Origin: Clostridia bacterium
Lineage (GTDB): Bacteria; Bacillota; Clostridia; Oscillospirales; Acutalibacteraceae
Direction: 5' to 3'
NCBI GenBank assembly: GCA_017513525.1
Contig: JAFXFC010000028.1
Span: 1 to 59,794 of the forward strand
DNA: 59,794 nucleotides
Shown: positions 49,853 through 59,794 of the stretch, in pieces
Layout of the letters: each line of letters begins with the position of its first letter
Position numbering within the stretch: the stretch's first letter is position 1
Notes under the pieces: model-generated
What the model was told of the DNA's origin: nothing
The model's database searches: none
Seen by the model: the letters and a program-made list of their open reading frames with translations, nothing else
Made by a program: the position numbers and the translations under genes

Positions 49853-49881
49853 TTGTAATATGGAAAATATCTTTGTATAAT
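49853..49881 (+). promoter_or_regulatory. Promoter of pduL
   Basis: TTGTAA, 17 bases, TATAAT, 34 bases before the start codon. Confidence 0.65.
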
Positions 49882-49914
49882 ATAAAAGAAATTATTTTTC
49901 GGAGGAAACATAAA

Positions 49915-50490
49915 ATGGATAAAAAAGTACTTGTTGAAACGTCTGCAAGACACGTTCATGTATCAAGTGAAGATCTTGCTGTTCTTTTCGGTGAAGGATA
50001 TGAGCTCACCAAGAAAAAGGACCTTTCCCAGCCCGGCCAGTATGCATGTGAAGAAAGAGTTCAGGTTATCGGACCTAAGAGTTCTTTCCCCGGCGTATCT
50101 ATTCTCGGACCCGTTCGTAACGCTACGCAGGTTGAAATTTCTGCTTCCGATGCACGTTCTATCGGCGTAAATGCTCCCGTAAGAGAATCAGGCGACATCA
50201 AGGGCTCAGGTGCATGTAAGCTCGTAGGCCCCAAGGGTGAAGTTGAAATCAGCGAAGGCGTTATCGTTGCAAAAAGACACATTCATATGACAACTGCAGA
50301 TGCTGCTGAATTCGGTCTTACCGATAAGCAGGTTGTAAGTGTTAAGATCGACTCCCCCGAGCGTTCTCTTACCTTCGGTGATGTTGTTGTAAGAGTTAAC
50401 GACAGCTTTGCACTTGCTATGCACATCGATACCGATGAAGCAAACGCAGTTCTTGCAGGTGCAAATGCAATGGGTGAAATCATCAAATAA
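49915..50490 (+). CDS. pduL: PduL-type phosphotransacylase
   Basis: PduL transfers acyl groups between CoA and phosphate; free-standing forms serve as the main phosphate acetyltransferase of many Clostridia. The 191-aa product has the zinc-binding repeats SARHVHVS near residue 9 and AKRHIHMTTADA near 120, and LGPVRNATQVEISASDA near 65. It lacks the N-terminal extension that directs PduL into microcompartments, and no shell genes are near. GGAGG precedes ATG 49915. It sits back to back with the hydrogenase operon, which fits a role in making acetate and ATP. Acetate kinase is not adjacent. Confidence 0.92.
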   Translation: MDKKVLVETSARHVHVSSEDLAVLFGEGYELTKKKDLSQPGQYACEERVQVIGPKSSFPGVSILGPVRNATQVEISASDARSIGVNAPVRESGDIKGSGACKLVGPKGEVEISEGVIVAKRHIHMTTADAAEFGLTDKQVVSVKIDSPERSLTFGDVVVRVNDSFALAMHIDTDEANAVLAGANAMGEIIK

Positions 50491-50518
50491 GTTTATTTCT
50501 CCTGTTTATTTACATAAC

Positions 50519-50552
50519 AAAAAAATCGGGCTGTATCGTTTTGATACAGCCC
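50519..50552. terminator. Terminator between pduL and the ACT gene
   Basis: A 10-bp perfect stem GGGCTGTATC/GATACAGCCC. On the minus strand it is followed by a T run, so it terminates the ACT/paaK side best. Confidence 0.75.
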
Positions 50553-50567
50553 TGTATTTATGTCATT

Positions 50568-50993
50568 TTATCTTCTGTAATTATCATGATCGTCGTGCAT
50601 AGCAACGCCGTTTTTCTTAAAAACTTCAGTTGCTGTTTCAACATCATCTACTCTTAAAACCGTCCATGCCTTGCCCTCGGCTTTACCGATAAAAGCATAC
50701 ATATATTCAATACCTATATTGGCATTAGTAAGAAGCGAGAGAAGATATGCAAGTCCTCCCGGTGCATCATCCATAGCGGCGGCAATTACCTGAGTACACT
50801 TGACCATTATACCTGCTTCCTTCAAAGCCGCCATAGCTTCATCAGGCTTATCAACGACCAGGCGGAGAATGCCGTATTCAGATGTATCGGCAAGGGAAAG
50901 CGCACTTATATCAACATCATTAACTTTGAGAATATCAAGAACAGCAGAAAGTCTTCCGATCTTGTTTTCAACAAAAACCGATAACTGTTTCAT
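50568..50993 (-). CDS. Tandem ACT-domain protein
   Basis: The 141-aa product has two ACT domains: residues 1-70 (QLSVFVENKIGRLSAVLDIL, DVDISALSLADTSEYGILRL) and 71-141 (GGLAYLLSLLTNANIGIEYMY). ACT domains bind amino acids and regulate enzymes. Proteins like this lie beside phenylacetate-CoA ligase in many anaerobes. It starts 12 bp after the paaK stop and should be controlled by the same Phe T-box, so an aromatic ligand is plausible, though not shown. It is the last gene of its transcript. Confidence 0.87.
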   Translation of the reverse strand: MKQLSVFVENKIGRLSAVLDILKVNDVDISALSLADTSEYGILRLVVDKPDEAMAALKEAGIMVKCTQVIAAAMDDAPGGLAYLLSLLTNANIGIEYMYAFIGKAEGKAWTVLRVDDVETATEVFKKNGVAMHDDHDNYRR

Positions 50994-51005
50994 TATATTT
51001 CCTCC

Positions 51006-52301
51006 TTAAATCTTTCTCTTATCAATTACTCGTTTAGCTTTTCCTTCACTGCGGGTAATTGACTTGGGATTAACAAGATGAACGCCTGCGCTGATACCGA
51101 GAACATCACGGAGCCTTTCTTTAATAAGTCTTTCCGTCTTTTCAATAGTCTTGATATCATCGGCAAAAAGTGCTTCGCTCATTTCAACATTGATATCAAA
51201 TGTATCTGTATTATTGACTCTGTCAACAACGATCTGATAATTGGGTGTAATATCTCCGCTGACCTTGAGAAGAACCTCTTCTATCTGTGAGGGGAATACA
51301 TTTACACCTCTGATAATAAGCATATCGTCGGTTCTTCCCTGCGGCTTATTCATTCTTACATGAGTTCTTCCGCACTTGCACTTCTCATAATTAAGAGAAC
51401 AGATATCTCTTGTTCTGTATCTTATAAGCGGGAAGCCTTCTTTTGTAATTGTAGTGAAAACCAGTTCTCCCTTCTCCCCTGCAGGTAAAACTTCAAGGGT
51501 ATCGGGATCTATGATTTCGGGGATAAACATATCCTCGCAAACATGCATACCTGCCTGATATTCACATTCATATGAAACACCGGGTCCCATAATTTCTGAA
51601 AGTCCGTAGATATCATAAGCTTTTATATGAAGCTTTCTTTCAATCTCCTGACGCATATCCTCACTCCAGGGCTCTGCACCGAAAATACCCGCTTTAAGCT
51701 GAAGCTTATCAATGACTCCTGCTTCTTCGGCTGCTTCACCGAGATATAATGCATATGACGGAGTACAGCAAAGTGCAGTAGAGCCAAAGTCAACCATTGT
51801 CTGAAGCTGATTTGCGGTGTTACCTGATGAAGTCGGAATTACAGTGGCGCCTATTCTTTCTGCACCGCCGTGTGCTCCGAGACCGCCCGTAAACAGTCCG
51901 TAACCGTAAGAAACCTGAATAAAATCACGGTTACTGAGCCCTATTGCGTGCATCATTCTTGCAACGCAGTCAGCCCAATCGGAAAGGTCTTTTTTAGTAT
52001 ATCCTACAACTATTTTTTTACCTGTTGTTCCGCTTGATGCGTGCACTCTTTCAATATTTTCCATAGGCTCTGCAAAAAGACCGTAGGGATAATAATCTCT
52101 TAAATCCTGTTTATATGAAAACGGAAGCTTATGAAGATCTTGAACACTCTTGATATCTTCGGGCTTCAAGCCTTTTTCATCCATACGCTGTTTAAAAAGC
52201 GGAACTCTCTCATACATTCTTTTTACTTGCCAGATAAGTCTTTCACTCTGAAGAGCTTCGAGCTCTTCACGAGGCATGGTTTCGATTTTTTCCTGCCACA
52301 T
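51006..52301 (-). CDS. paaK: Phenylacetate-CoA ligase
   Basis: PaaK activates phenylacetate or related aryl acids with ATP and CoA in the cytoplasm. The 431-aa product is of the short adenylating family with the AMP loop HASSGTTGKKIVVGYTK near residue 88, the YGLSEIMGPGVSYEC block near 235, the hinge RTRDICSLNY near 300 and the C-terminal ITRSEGKAKRVIDKR with the catalytic lysine. AAGGAGG precedes ATG 52301. It follows a T-box leader and precedes an ACT protein. In fermenters this pair is linked to breakdown of aromatic amino acids; the keto-acid oxidoreductase is not in the window. Confidence 0.93.
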   Translation of the reverse strand: MWQEKIETMPREELEALQSERLIWQVKRMYERVPLFKQRMDEKGLKPEDIKSVQDLHKLPFSYKQDLRDYYPYGLFAEPMENIERVHASSGTTGKKIVVGYTKKDLSDWADCVARMMHAIGLSNRDFIQVSYGYGLFTGGLGAHGGAERIGATVIPTSSGNTANQLQTMVDFGSTALCCTPSYALYLGEAAEEAGVIDKLQLKAGIFGAEPWSEDMRQEIERKLHIKAYDIYGLSEIMGPGVSYECEYQAGMHVCEDMFIPEIIDPDTLEVLPAGEKGELVFTTITKEGFPLIRYRTRDICSLNYEKCKCGRTHVRMNKPQGRTDDMLIIRGVNVFPSQIEEVLLKVSGDITPNYQIVVDRVNNTDTFDINVEMSEALFADDIKTIEKTERLIKERLRDVLGISAGVHLVNPKSITRSEGKAKRVIDKRKI

Positions 52302-52382
52302 AATTTTTCCTCCTTGTTTTACGAAAGCCGATACACTGAATATCTATACAGCTTTCTTTAATTTTTTCGGCTTCAAAGGAAC

Positions 52383-52650
52383 AAAAAAAAGTCCCCTGCC
52401 GAAAGCAGAGGACGGATATACCGTGTTACCACCTCATATTTAAGCCTTTCTCACGAAAGACTCCTCACGGAGTACATAATAATACCCCTGCACTGTAACG
52501 GGTGCGCCCGTTGCCGCCTACTAAGATTTTTTCTATTCAGCGCACAGCTCTCGAAATGAATTCACAAAAATTTTGTTTATGTCTTGCACCGTCCGACACT
52601 TCTCTGAAAAACAAACATTTTTGCTACTGGTTTTCGGTCACAACTTTATG
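52383..52650 (-). promoter_or_regulatory. T-box leader of paaK-ACT (specifier TTC, Phe)
   Basis: The minus-strand leader has the stem I base AGAGAAGTGTCGGACGG, the stem I 3' side GTGAATTCATTTCGAGAG with specifier TTC at 52558..52560, the antiterminator AATATGAGGTGGTAACACGG (bulge near 52421..52433) and a terminator stem GTCCTCTGC/GCAGGGGAC (52391..52413) followed by seven T. The specifier sits at the same offset as ATC in the ileS T-box of this window. It predicts response to uncharged tRNA-Phe. Confidence 0.85.
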
Positions 52651-52656
52651 AATAAT

Positions 52657-52685
52657 AATTTAACACCGTTTTTAAGTAATGTCAA
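52657..52685 (-). promoter_or_regulatory. Sigma-A promoter of the paaK leader
   Basis: On the minus strand TTGACA, 17 bases, TAAATT, just upstream of the T-box. Confidence 0.6.
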
Positions 52686-52741
52686 TATATAACATCATAA
52701 TTTTTATAGAAAATTTTAATAACATTAATACATTACATTAA

Positions 52742-53386
52742 TTATTTCACAAACTTTTTAATATCACTTTCATGACACATTACAATAATATGCTCATCGG
52801 ATGAGAATTTATTATCGGGTGCCAAAACAGGAATAATATGTCCGTTTTTCTTGACCGCGATTATATTTATGTTATATTTTTCACGGACACGAAGCTCTTT
52901 TATTGTTTTTCCGACCCAAGCAGACGGAACCGATATTTCATATATAATATATCCGTCGGAAAGCTCAATCACATCAAAAACAGCATCATTGCTCTCTGTT
53001 GCTGCTATTCTTACAGCCATATCCTCTTCAGGGTAAATAACCGCATCTGCACCGTTTCTTAAAAGGAACTTCTTTTCAATATCTCTGTTTACTTCACTTA
53101 TGACTTTTCTTGCACCGAGCTCCTTTAACAGGTAAGATACTTCAAGTGCTTCGGTAAAATGTCCGCCAAGGCAAACAAAGCAGCAATCAAATTCATCAAC
53201 ACCGAAAGAACGCAAAACATCTTCATTGGTACAGTCTGCAATTTTCGCAGATACTGCATAAGACACCATTGGAGTTAATATATTTTCATCAATATCAGCT
53301 ATCATGACTTCACAGTTTCTTTTTGAAAATTCTATCAGAAGATGCTGACCGAATGTACTCATTCCGATTATTAATATAGATTTCAT
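52742..53386 (-). CDS. ktrA: Potassium uptake regulatory protein (KtrA/TrkA type)
   Basis: The 214-aa product is a cytoplasmic RCK subunit that gates the KtrB/TrkH channel: RCK_N with the nucleotide-binding SILIIGMSTFGQHLLIEF at residue 3, DIDEN near 32 and VCLGGHFTEALEVSYLLKELGARKV near 71, followed by RCK_C (about 140-214). Family length is normal. GGAG precedes ATG 53386, 12 bases after the ktrB stop. Confidence 0.92.
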   Translation of the reverse strand: MKSILIIGMSTFGQHLLIEFSKRNCEVMIADIDENILTPMVSYAVSAKIADCTNEDVLRSFGVDEFDCCFVCLGGHFTEALEVSYLLKELGARKVISEVNRDIEKKFLLRNGADAVIYPEEDMAVRIAATESNDAVFDVIELSDGYIIYEISVPSAWVGKTIKELRVREKYNINIIAVKKNGHIIPVLAPDNKFSSDEHIIVMCHESDIKKFVK

Positions 53387-53398
53387 ATTAATTACTCC

Positions 53399-54733
53399 TT
53401 ATCCTACAGTTATTGCTTCAGTGGGGTACAAAACAGGCGGTTGCGCTCTTTTTTCAAGAAGAGCTAAAGCAAATGAAATACTGCCCACTCTGCCCGTATA
53501 CATCAAAACTATAATTATTAATTGTGATATTGTGTTCAGTTCTCTTGTTATGCCTGTTGTCATACCGACAGTTCCCATTGCGGAGAAAACTTCAAACAAA
53601 ATATCCGACAGAGGGAAATCGTGCATTGCCGATATTGCTACAACGGCTGTGAATATCATCAGCAGATTAAAACAGCATACTGTTACCGCTTTTTTATGCG
53701 TTCCCTCTTCATAGGTTCGACCGAAAAGTCTCGGTCTGGAAATACCTCTGAGTCCTGCCACAAGATACGCGAATATTACGGCAATAGTAGTTGTTTTTAC
53801 GCCGCCTGCGGTAGAACCGGATGAGCCGCCGACAAACATAAGAAAACACATTATAAGAATACTTGCCTTTGAAAGCACAGCGAAATTAACAGTATTGAAT
53901 CCTGCTGTTCGGCAAGTAACTGAAGAGAAAAGCGAAGACAATATCTGTTCTTTAACACTTAACCCTGCAAGAAGACCGTTTCGCTCAAAAATGAAGAACA
54001 ACACGGCTCCGCCGAAAGTAAGTATTGCACTCACCAATAAAACGATTTTCGTGTGAAGCTGATATTTTCTTACTCGGTGGCGGTTTTTCAGTATATCATC
54101 CCAAACCAAAAAGCCGATACCACCCACAGTTATAAGTATCATCAAGGTGATATTAACAAGCAAGTCCCCTGAATAATCAATAAGTGAGCAAAACTCTTCT
54201 TTTGTTCCCATTAAATCAAAGCCTGCATTACAAAAAGCGGAAACAGAATGAAAAATTCCGTAATATATGCCCTTTAAGATACCGAATTCGCCAATAAATC
54301 TTACTGATAAAAGAACGGCACCTACCCCTTCAAACAATGCTGTTCCGAGAAAAATTTTTCTTGTAATTGATTTAAGTCCTGCAATATGTGCGGTATTGAT
54401 ACTCTCTGCCATAATACTTCGTTTTCTGAGATCAATATTCTTTTTGGTAAAAGACAAAAAGAAGGTTGCGACGGACATAAAACCGAGACCGCCCGTCTGA
54501 ATAAGACAGAGTATCACCAGTTGACCGAACAAAGACCAATGAGTTGCAGTATCAACCAGCACAAGTCCCGTTACACATGAAGCGGAAACGGATGTAAAAA
54601 AAGCTGTAAGAAACGGAGTACTCTCACCGCTTTTTGAAGCTATGGGAAGCATTAAAAGCACAGTGCCGATTAAAGCAATAAGAGCAAAGCCTAATGCTAT
54701 TATTTGTATATTGGACAGTTTTCGCTGTTTCAT
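53399..54733 (-). CDS. ktrB: Potassium channel/transporter subunit (KtrB/TrkH type)
   Basis: The 444-aa membrane protein has the four pore-loop repeats of the Trk/Ktr family: SVSASCVTGLVLVDT near residue 48, SVSAFCNAGFDL near 165, SVTCRTAGFNTV near 285 and FSAMGTVGMTTGIT near 393, each with the selectivity glycine. It forms the ion path for K+ uptake with KtrA. ATG 54733 has GGAG six bases upstream; the start falls two bases from the cinA stop, so the three genes form one operon. Confidence 0.92.
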   Translation of the reverse strand: MKQRKLSNIQIIALGFALIALIGTVLLMLPIASKSGESTPFLTAFFTSVSASCVTGLVLVDTATHWSLFGQLVILCLIQTGGLGFMSVATFFLSFTKKNIDLRKRSIMAESINTAHIAGLKSITRKIFLGTALFEGVGAVLLSVRFIGEFGILKGIYYGIFHSVSAFCNAGFDLMGTKEEFCSLIDYSGDLLVNITLMILITVGGIGFLVWDDILKNRHRVRKYQLHTKIVLLVSAILTFGGAVLFFIFERNGLLAGLSVKEQILSSLFSSVTCRTAGFNTVNFAVLSKASILIMCFLMFVGGSSGSTAGGVKTTTIAVIFAYLVAGLRGISRPRLFGRTYEEGTHKKAVTVCCFNLLMIFTAVVAISAMHDFPLSDILFEVFSAMGTVGMTTGITRELNTISQLIIIVLMYTGRVGSISFALALLEKRAQPPVLYPTEAITVG

Positions 54734-54734
54734 T

Positions 54735-55217
54735 TTATTCTCCAAAGGTTTTGATTAGTTTTATAAGAGTCTGTGCGGCATAAATCACAGAAAGCTCCCT
54801 TACGGCATTTCTGCCTATGTCCCCGAAATGCTTTGTTGAAGAAACTGTTTTTCCGTTAACAAAAAAACCGAAGCAAACCGTGCCGACGGTATCGTCATTT
54901 TCATCAGTGGAAGGTCCCGCATATCCTGTTATGCCGACCCCAATATCCGAATGGGCTTTTTCACTTGCACCCTTTGCCATTTCTATTGCAGTTTTTTCAC
55001 TTACAACACCGAAGCTGTTTATTATATCGGCATCCACCCCGACAAGCTCTGTCTTTGCACGCTCGGAATAAGTAACAAATGAAGCCTCCAGCACACTTGA
55101 GGCATTCGGCACGCTGACGATCTCAGAGGCAAACCGCCCGCCTGTACAGGATTCCGCAGCTGAAACAGTCAATTTCTTTTCTATCAATAATTTTACAAGC
55201 TCTTCAAAAATATTCAT
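54735..55217 (-). CDS. pncC: Nicotinamide-nucleotide amidohydrolase (CinA C-terminal/PncC)
   Basis: The 160-aa product is a stand-alone CinA C-terminal domain with VSAAESCTGGRFASEIVSVP near residue 18, VLEASFVTYSERAKTELVGV near 43 and GVGITGYAGPSTD near 92. PncC converts NMN to nicotinate mononucleotide and ammonia in the pyridine nucleotide cycle. The N-terminal MoCF-like domain of full CinA is absent, which is common. ATG 55217 with GGTGAG just upstream is preferred to TTG 55229. It heads the operon with ktrB and ktrA; the functional link is not obvious. Confidence 0.9.
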   Translation of the reverse strand: MNIFEELVKLLIEKKLTVSAAESCTGGRFASEIVSVPNASSVLEASFVTYSERAKTELVGVDADIINSFGVVSEKTAIEMAKGASEKAHSDIGVGITGYAGPSTDENDDTVGTVCFGFFVNGKTVSSTKHFGDIGRNAVRELSVIYAAQTLIKLIKTFGE

Positions 55218-55294
55218 TCTTCTCACCAATTAAAAGATTATTTTTATATTATCATAGAAAATCTGAGAATTAAAGGTTTAATTTAATAATTTTA

Positions 55295-55323
55295 TTGATT
55301 AGTTATCATTTTCCTATTATAAT
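55295..55323 (+). promoter_or_regulatory. Sigma-A-type promoter for the PHP phosphatase gene
   Basis: TTGATT, 17 bases, TATAAT, 29 bases before the start codon. Confidence 0.6.
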
Positions 55324-55352
55324 TGGTAAAAAACAAATTATCAGGTGAAATA

Positions 55353-56165
55353 ATGAAACTGTTTAACTGTCATTCACATACAAAGTTTTCTCATGACGGA
55401 AAAGGAACTGTAGAAGAACTGTGTAATGAGGCTATAAAAAATGAGCTTTTCGGATTTACCGTAAGCGATCACTGTGACTGTGAATTTTCCTTCGATAAAA
55501 AAAACATAGAGCTTATTGAAAATTCCTTTTTCGCCGCCAAAAAAGCTCAACTCAAATATAAAGAAGCACTTATAATATCCTGTGGCGTTGAAATCGGTGA
55601 GGTGCTTTTTGATCCCGTATTTGCAAAGCATATAATAAATTTATATCAATGGGATGTAATACTCGGTTCTGTTCACGCAGTACGCATTAAAGATTACATG
55701 ATGCCTTTTTCGGTTATAGATTTTTCTGAATTTGATGACAGCTTCATTTCCGAATATATAAAGCAGTATTTTTATGATCTTTTAGAGATGGTAAACACTG
55801 CAGATTTTGATATTCTGTGTCATTTAACCGTTGTATTAAGATACATAGTTTATAAGTATAAAAGAAAAATTAACTTAAAAGAATTTTATCCCGTAATTAC
55901 AGAGATACTTAAAAAGATCATAGAACTTGATAAAACACTGGAAATCAATACTTCGGGATTTTCTTCGGGATATCTTATGCCCAACCTTGATATCCTTGAA
56001 ATTTACAGATCCCTCGGAGGACACAGAATCACGCTCGGAAGTGATTCACACACACCCGAGAATATTGCTGTAGGTCTTAAAGAAAGTGCATTACTACTGA
56101 AAAAAGCAGGCTTTGATACACTTACTTATTATATTAACAGAAAGCCTGTTGAATACAAGATATAA
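55353..56165 (+). CDS. PHP-domain histidinol-phosphatase family protein
   Basis: The 270-aa product is a PHP phosphoesterase of the HisK (HisJ) type: LFNCHSHTKFSHDG at residue 3, FTVSDHCDCEF near 40, SCGVEIGEVLFDP near 78, ILGSVHAVR near 102 and LGSDSHTPENIA near 227, all metal-binding. Histidinol phosphatases of Firmicutes belong to this family, but many relatives have other substrates, and no his genes are near. ATG 55353 has AGGTGA upstream; the ORF extension to 55323 overlaps the -10 box. Confidence 0.8.
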   Translation: MKLFNCHSHTKFSHDGKGTVEELCNEAIKNELFGFTVSDHCDCEFSFDKKNIELIENSFFAAKKAQLKYKEALIISCGVEIGEVLFDPVFAKHIINLYQWDVILGSVHAVRIKDYMMPFSVIDFSEFDDSFISEYIKQYFYDLLEMVNTADFDILCHLTVVLRYIVYKYKRKINLKEFYPVITEILKKIIELDKTLEINTSGFSSGYLMPNLDILEIYRSLGGHRITLGSDSHTPENIAVGLKESALLLKKAGFDTLTYYINRKPVEYKI

Positions 56166-56195
56166 TTACAGCCGCCCGTAAAAAGGCGGCTGTAA
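56166..56195. terminator. Terminator-like hairpin between the PHP gene and the lipoprotein gene
   Basis: An 11-bp perfect stem TTACAGCCGCC/GGCGGCTGTAA directly after the PHP gene; the U tracts on both sides are poor. Confidence 0.55.
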
Positions 56196-56207
56196 CGCTT
56201 TTGATTA

Positions 56208-57383
56208 TCAGGAATTTCTTTGAAGCATAACATATGCTGCCATACAGACCTTTGCTGAGTCTGCATTATAAAGCGGATACTCATGCTCTGCCGAATAATC
56301 AAGATAATTTTCCATATAAGTAACTACTCTGTCAACATCATTCATAAGTGCTGCCGCATAAACATTTGAGCCCCAGCAGAAGGTTGAGGGAATATCAAAA
56401 TCCTCCCAGTTGAAGGTTTCGCAGAATTTGTCATACAAATCGTTTGCACGCTGAGTTTCGGCACTTATAACACCGTGAATCACAGGAAAAAGCTGCGCTG
56501 TGGCACACGGATAATAAGTGTCCCAGGAGAATTCTGATATTGCTTTACCGTCTCTGAAAATCCCCGACTCATAATACTTCTCATGAGAATTCCAGAGATC
56601 TTTTTCAAAAGCCTTTAAAAGCTTCGCTGCTGCCTTTTCACATTCTTTGAGGATACCGTTATATGCAGTATCACTGATAACATTCTTAAAAAGAGAAACC
56701 GCCGAAATCATTCCCTCATAAACTTCAGAATTATCCATAAGATATTTTACTTCATAATCAGGCTTTGCAAAAGTAAGCCCTTTGTGAAGCGTACTGAGCA
56801 TGGCTTTTGTTATTCTTTCAATTTCACGGCTTCGTGAAATAATATATTCATTATCACCTGTGGTATTATAATATTTATTAATAACCATAAGAAATGTTGC
56901 GGCATATGAATCTGTGGAATCATAAGATTTTCTGCCGTCTTTTTCGCTGATTTTTTCCTCAATAATTTTACCGTCGGATAAAGTTATCTTATAATCATAT
57001 ATAGTTCCGTCTATTCCGTTGTAATCTGTTTCGGAAGTATTGAGATGCCCGAAGTGCCAGTCCATGTACTTTTTTACATTATCTGCGTATTTTTCTGTAT
57101 CATCTAAAAGTGCAAGAGCCGCAAAATCGGAAAAATACGGATTTACGGAAACTTCACCGTTTTTCGCACCTGTCATGGGAATTGCACCGTTTTCAAGCTG
57201 TAAGGAAGCCAACCACTCGGTTTCACGCTCAAAAACAGTTCTGAAAAGTTCAACATCTGCATCTGTTGCCTTCACATTATTATTTACCATCTGTTGAAGA
57301 TCCTGCGGACTTTTCTGAGTTATACTGCACCCGCAAACTATAATCAATAATAAGCACAATGCTATAGATAACAGTCGTTTCAT
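56208..57383 (-). CDS. Putative lipoprotein with alpha/alpha-barrel-like fold
   Basis: The 391-aa product has a lipoprotein signal: basic MKRLL, a hydrophobic stretch and Cys19 in IVCGCS. The mature part is helical and repetitive, with aromatic blocks (WLASLQLENGAIPMTG near 58, YMDWHFGHLN near 107, SYDSTDSYAATFLMVINKYY near 152, WDTYYPCATAQLFPVIHG near 287) that recall the six-hairpin glycosidase or glucoamylase-like fold. I do not recognise a family with confidence and can point to no certain catalytic residues. GGAGG precedes ATG 57383. It is a single gene. Confidence 0.6.
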   Translation of the reverse strand: MKRLLSIALCLLLIIVCGCSITQKSPQDLQQMVNNNVKATDADVELFRTVFERETEWLASLQLENGAIPMTGAKNGEVSVNPYFSDFAALALLDDTEKYADNVKKYMDWHFGHLNTSETDYNGIDGTIYDYKITLSDGKIIEEKISEKDGRKSYDSTDSYAATFLMVINKYYNTTGDNEYIISRSREIERITKAMLSTLHKGLTFAKPDYEVKYLMDNSEVYEGMISAVSLFKNVISDTAYNGILKECEKAAAKLLKAFEKDLWNSHEKYYESGIFRDGKAISEFSWDTYYPCATAQLFPVIHGVISAETQRANDLYDKFCETFNWEDFDIPSTFCWGSNVYAAALMNDVDRVVTYMENYLDYSAEHEYPLYNADSAKVCMAAYVMLQRNS

Positions 57384-57567
57384 TATAAATTACCTCCGCA
57401 GAAAATAGATATCGGTATTATTATAATTGAAATCAGTTAAAGAATCAAGTCAACCGTAATTTCATAAAAATTAAACAAACATTTAAATAACAATTATATA
57501 TTTTTCCGTTTCGGTGTATAATTAAAAGAGATTTTGGTAATTTTCGGAAGTTTTTTATTAAAAACTA

Positions 57568-57595
57568 TTGCATTTTCTGAAAATTTGATTAAAAT
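57568..57595 (+). promoter_or_regulatory. Sigma-A-type promoter of groESL
   Basis: TTGCAT, 16 bases, TAAAAT, ending five bases before the CIRCE element, so transcription would begin inside it. Confidence 0.65.
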
Positions 57596-57599
57596 AGAT

Positions 57600-57957
<358 letters not shown>

Positions 57958-57964
57958 TCTTTAA

Positions 57965-59632
<1,668 letters not shown>

Positions 59633-59655
59633 TTAAAAAGTTAATAATAAAGATA

Positions 59656-59794
59656 AAGGGGCTGTATCAAAAGTCCCTGAAAAATAAGATAGAGCCAAGT
59701 GCAGAAAAGACTGTACTTGGCTCTAAATATTTAGTAAAATTAAAGTGTGAAAATAAAAATACTAAACACAAAAGACTATACAATATTCGGTAGA
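59656..59794. repeat. Right copy of the 139-bp terminal inverted repeat (probable IS end)
   Basis: Exact reverse complement of 2..140. It begins 23 bases after groEL with AAGGGGCTGTATCAAAAG and contains the 11-bp-armed hairpin at 59690..59725. The element would continue rightward past the window. The hairpin may also act as the groESL transcript end. Confidence 0.85.

Noticed and set aside
50519..50552. Hairpin GGGCTGTATC...GATACAGCCC sharing ten bases with the repeat end GGGGCTGTATC
   Set aside because: The shared bases are short, the structure is a plain terminator at a gene end, and nothing else of the repeat is present, so it is not treated as an IS remnant.

Overview
The window reads as a low-GC chromosomal contig from a strictly anaerobic, spore-forming Firmicute of the class Clostridia, most like gut Oscillospiraceae/Ruminococcaceae-type organisms. 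The basis is AT-rich intergenic DNA with good sigma-A promoters and strong AAGGAGG ribosome binding sites, sporulation genes (spoIVB, dpaA, dpaB), an NADH/ferredoxin-type [FeFe]-hydrogenase operon, T-box and M-box leaders, a CIRCE element before groESL, and no respiratory genes. The genus cannot be fixed from the sequence alone. Both window ends are the same 139-bp sequence in opposite orientation (2..140 and 59656..59794), so the contig probably broke inside two copies of a repeated element, likely an insertion sequence.

Layout. 1-2300 is a small accessory region: repeat end, a tnpV-type transposon gene with a 41-aa partner ORF, an unrecognised 370-aa membrane protein, tRNA-Ala(GGC) and a truncated tRNA remnant. 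2.5-7 kb holds an eutH-type transporter, the sporulation protease SpoIVB, an EamA permease and a cytoplasmic BNR/sialidase-like protein. 7.1-15.3 kb is a leftward seven-gene myo-inositol catabolic operon iolJ-C-B-D-E-A-G with a clear promoter overlapped by a 9-bp inverted repeat. 15.3-21.3 kb holds a PAP2 phosphatase, deoC, a membrane-anchored GDPD, DUF2804, and tsaE-tsaB-rpiB-upp. 21.3-31.1 kb holds a RodA/FtsW protein, PcrA helicase, an orphan class I fumarase beta subunit behind a DivIVA-like gene, nagB, a SecB-like/TMEM64/GH4 operon, a second GDPD and a GtrA-like protein.

31.2-41.5 kb contains an M-box Mg2+ riboswitch with terminator, a predicted 33-aa leader ORF and mgtE; a MIF-family tautomerase; ileS behind an Ile-specifier T-box; dipicolinate synthase dpaAB behind a sigma-K-like promoter; mntP; a class B PBP; and a small membrane protein. 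41.5-49.7 kb is the most distinctive block: a ten-gene leftward operon with the hydrogenase subunits (hydC-like, a 2Fe-2S protein, hydB, hydA) wrapped around a likely redox-signalling set: a second H-cluster protein lacking the proton-transfer cysteine, two DRTGG proteins, an RsbW-like kinase, a GHKL ATPase and a PHP hydrolase. A Rex-like palindrome lies between this operon and the divergent pduL phosphotransacylase. 50.5-52.7 kb has an ACT protein and phenylacetate-CoA ligase behind a T-box whose specifier reads TTC (Phe). The end holds Ktr/Trk potassium uptake genes with cinA, a PHP phosphatase, a putative lipoprotein, and CIRCE-groES-groEL.

Together the genes describe a fermenter that disposes of electrons as H2, makes acetyl-phosphate through PduL, uses inositol and amino sugars, activates aryl acids, and forms dipicolinate-containing spores.
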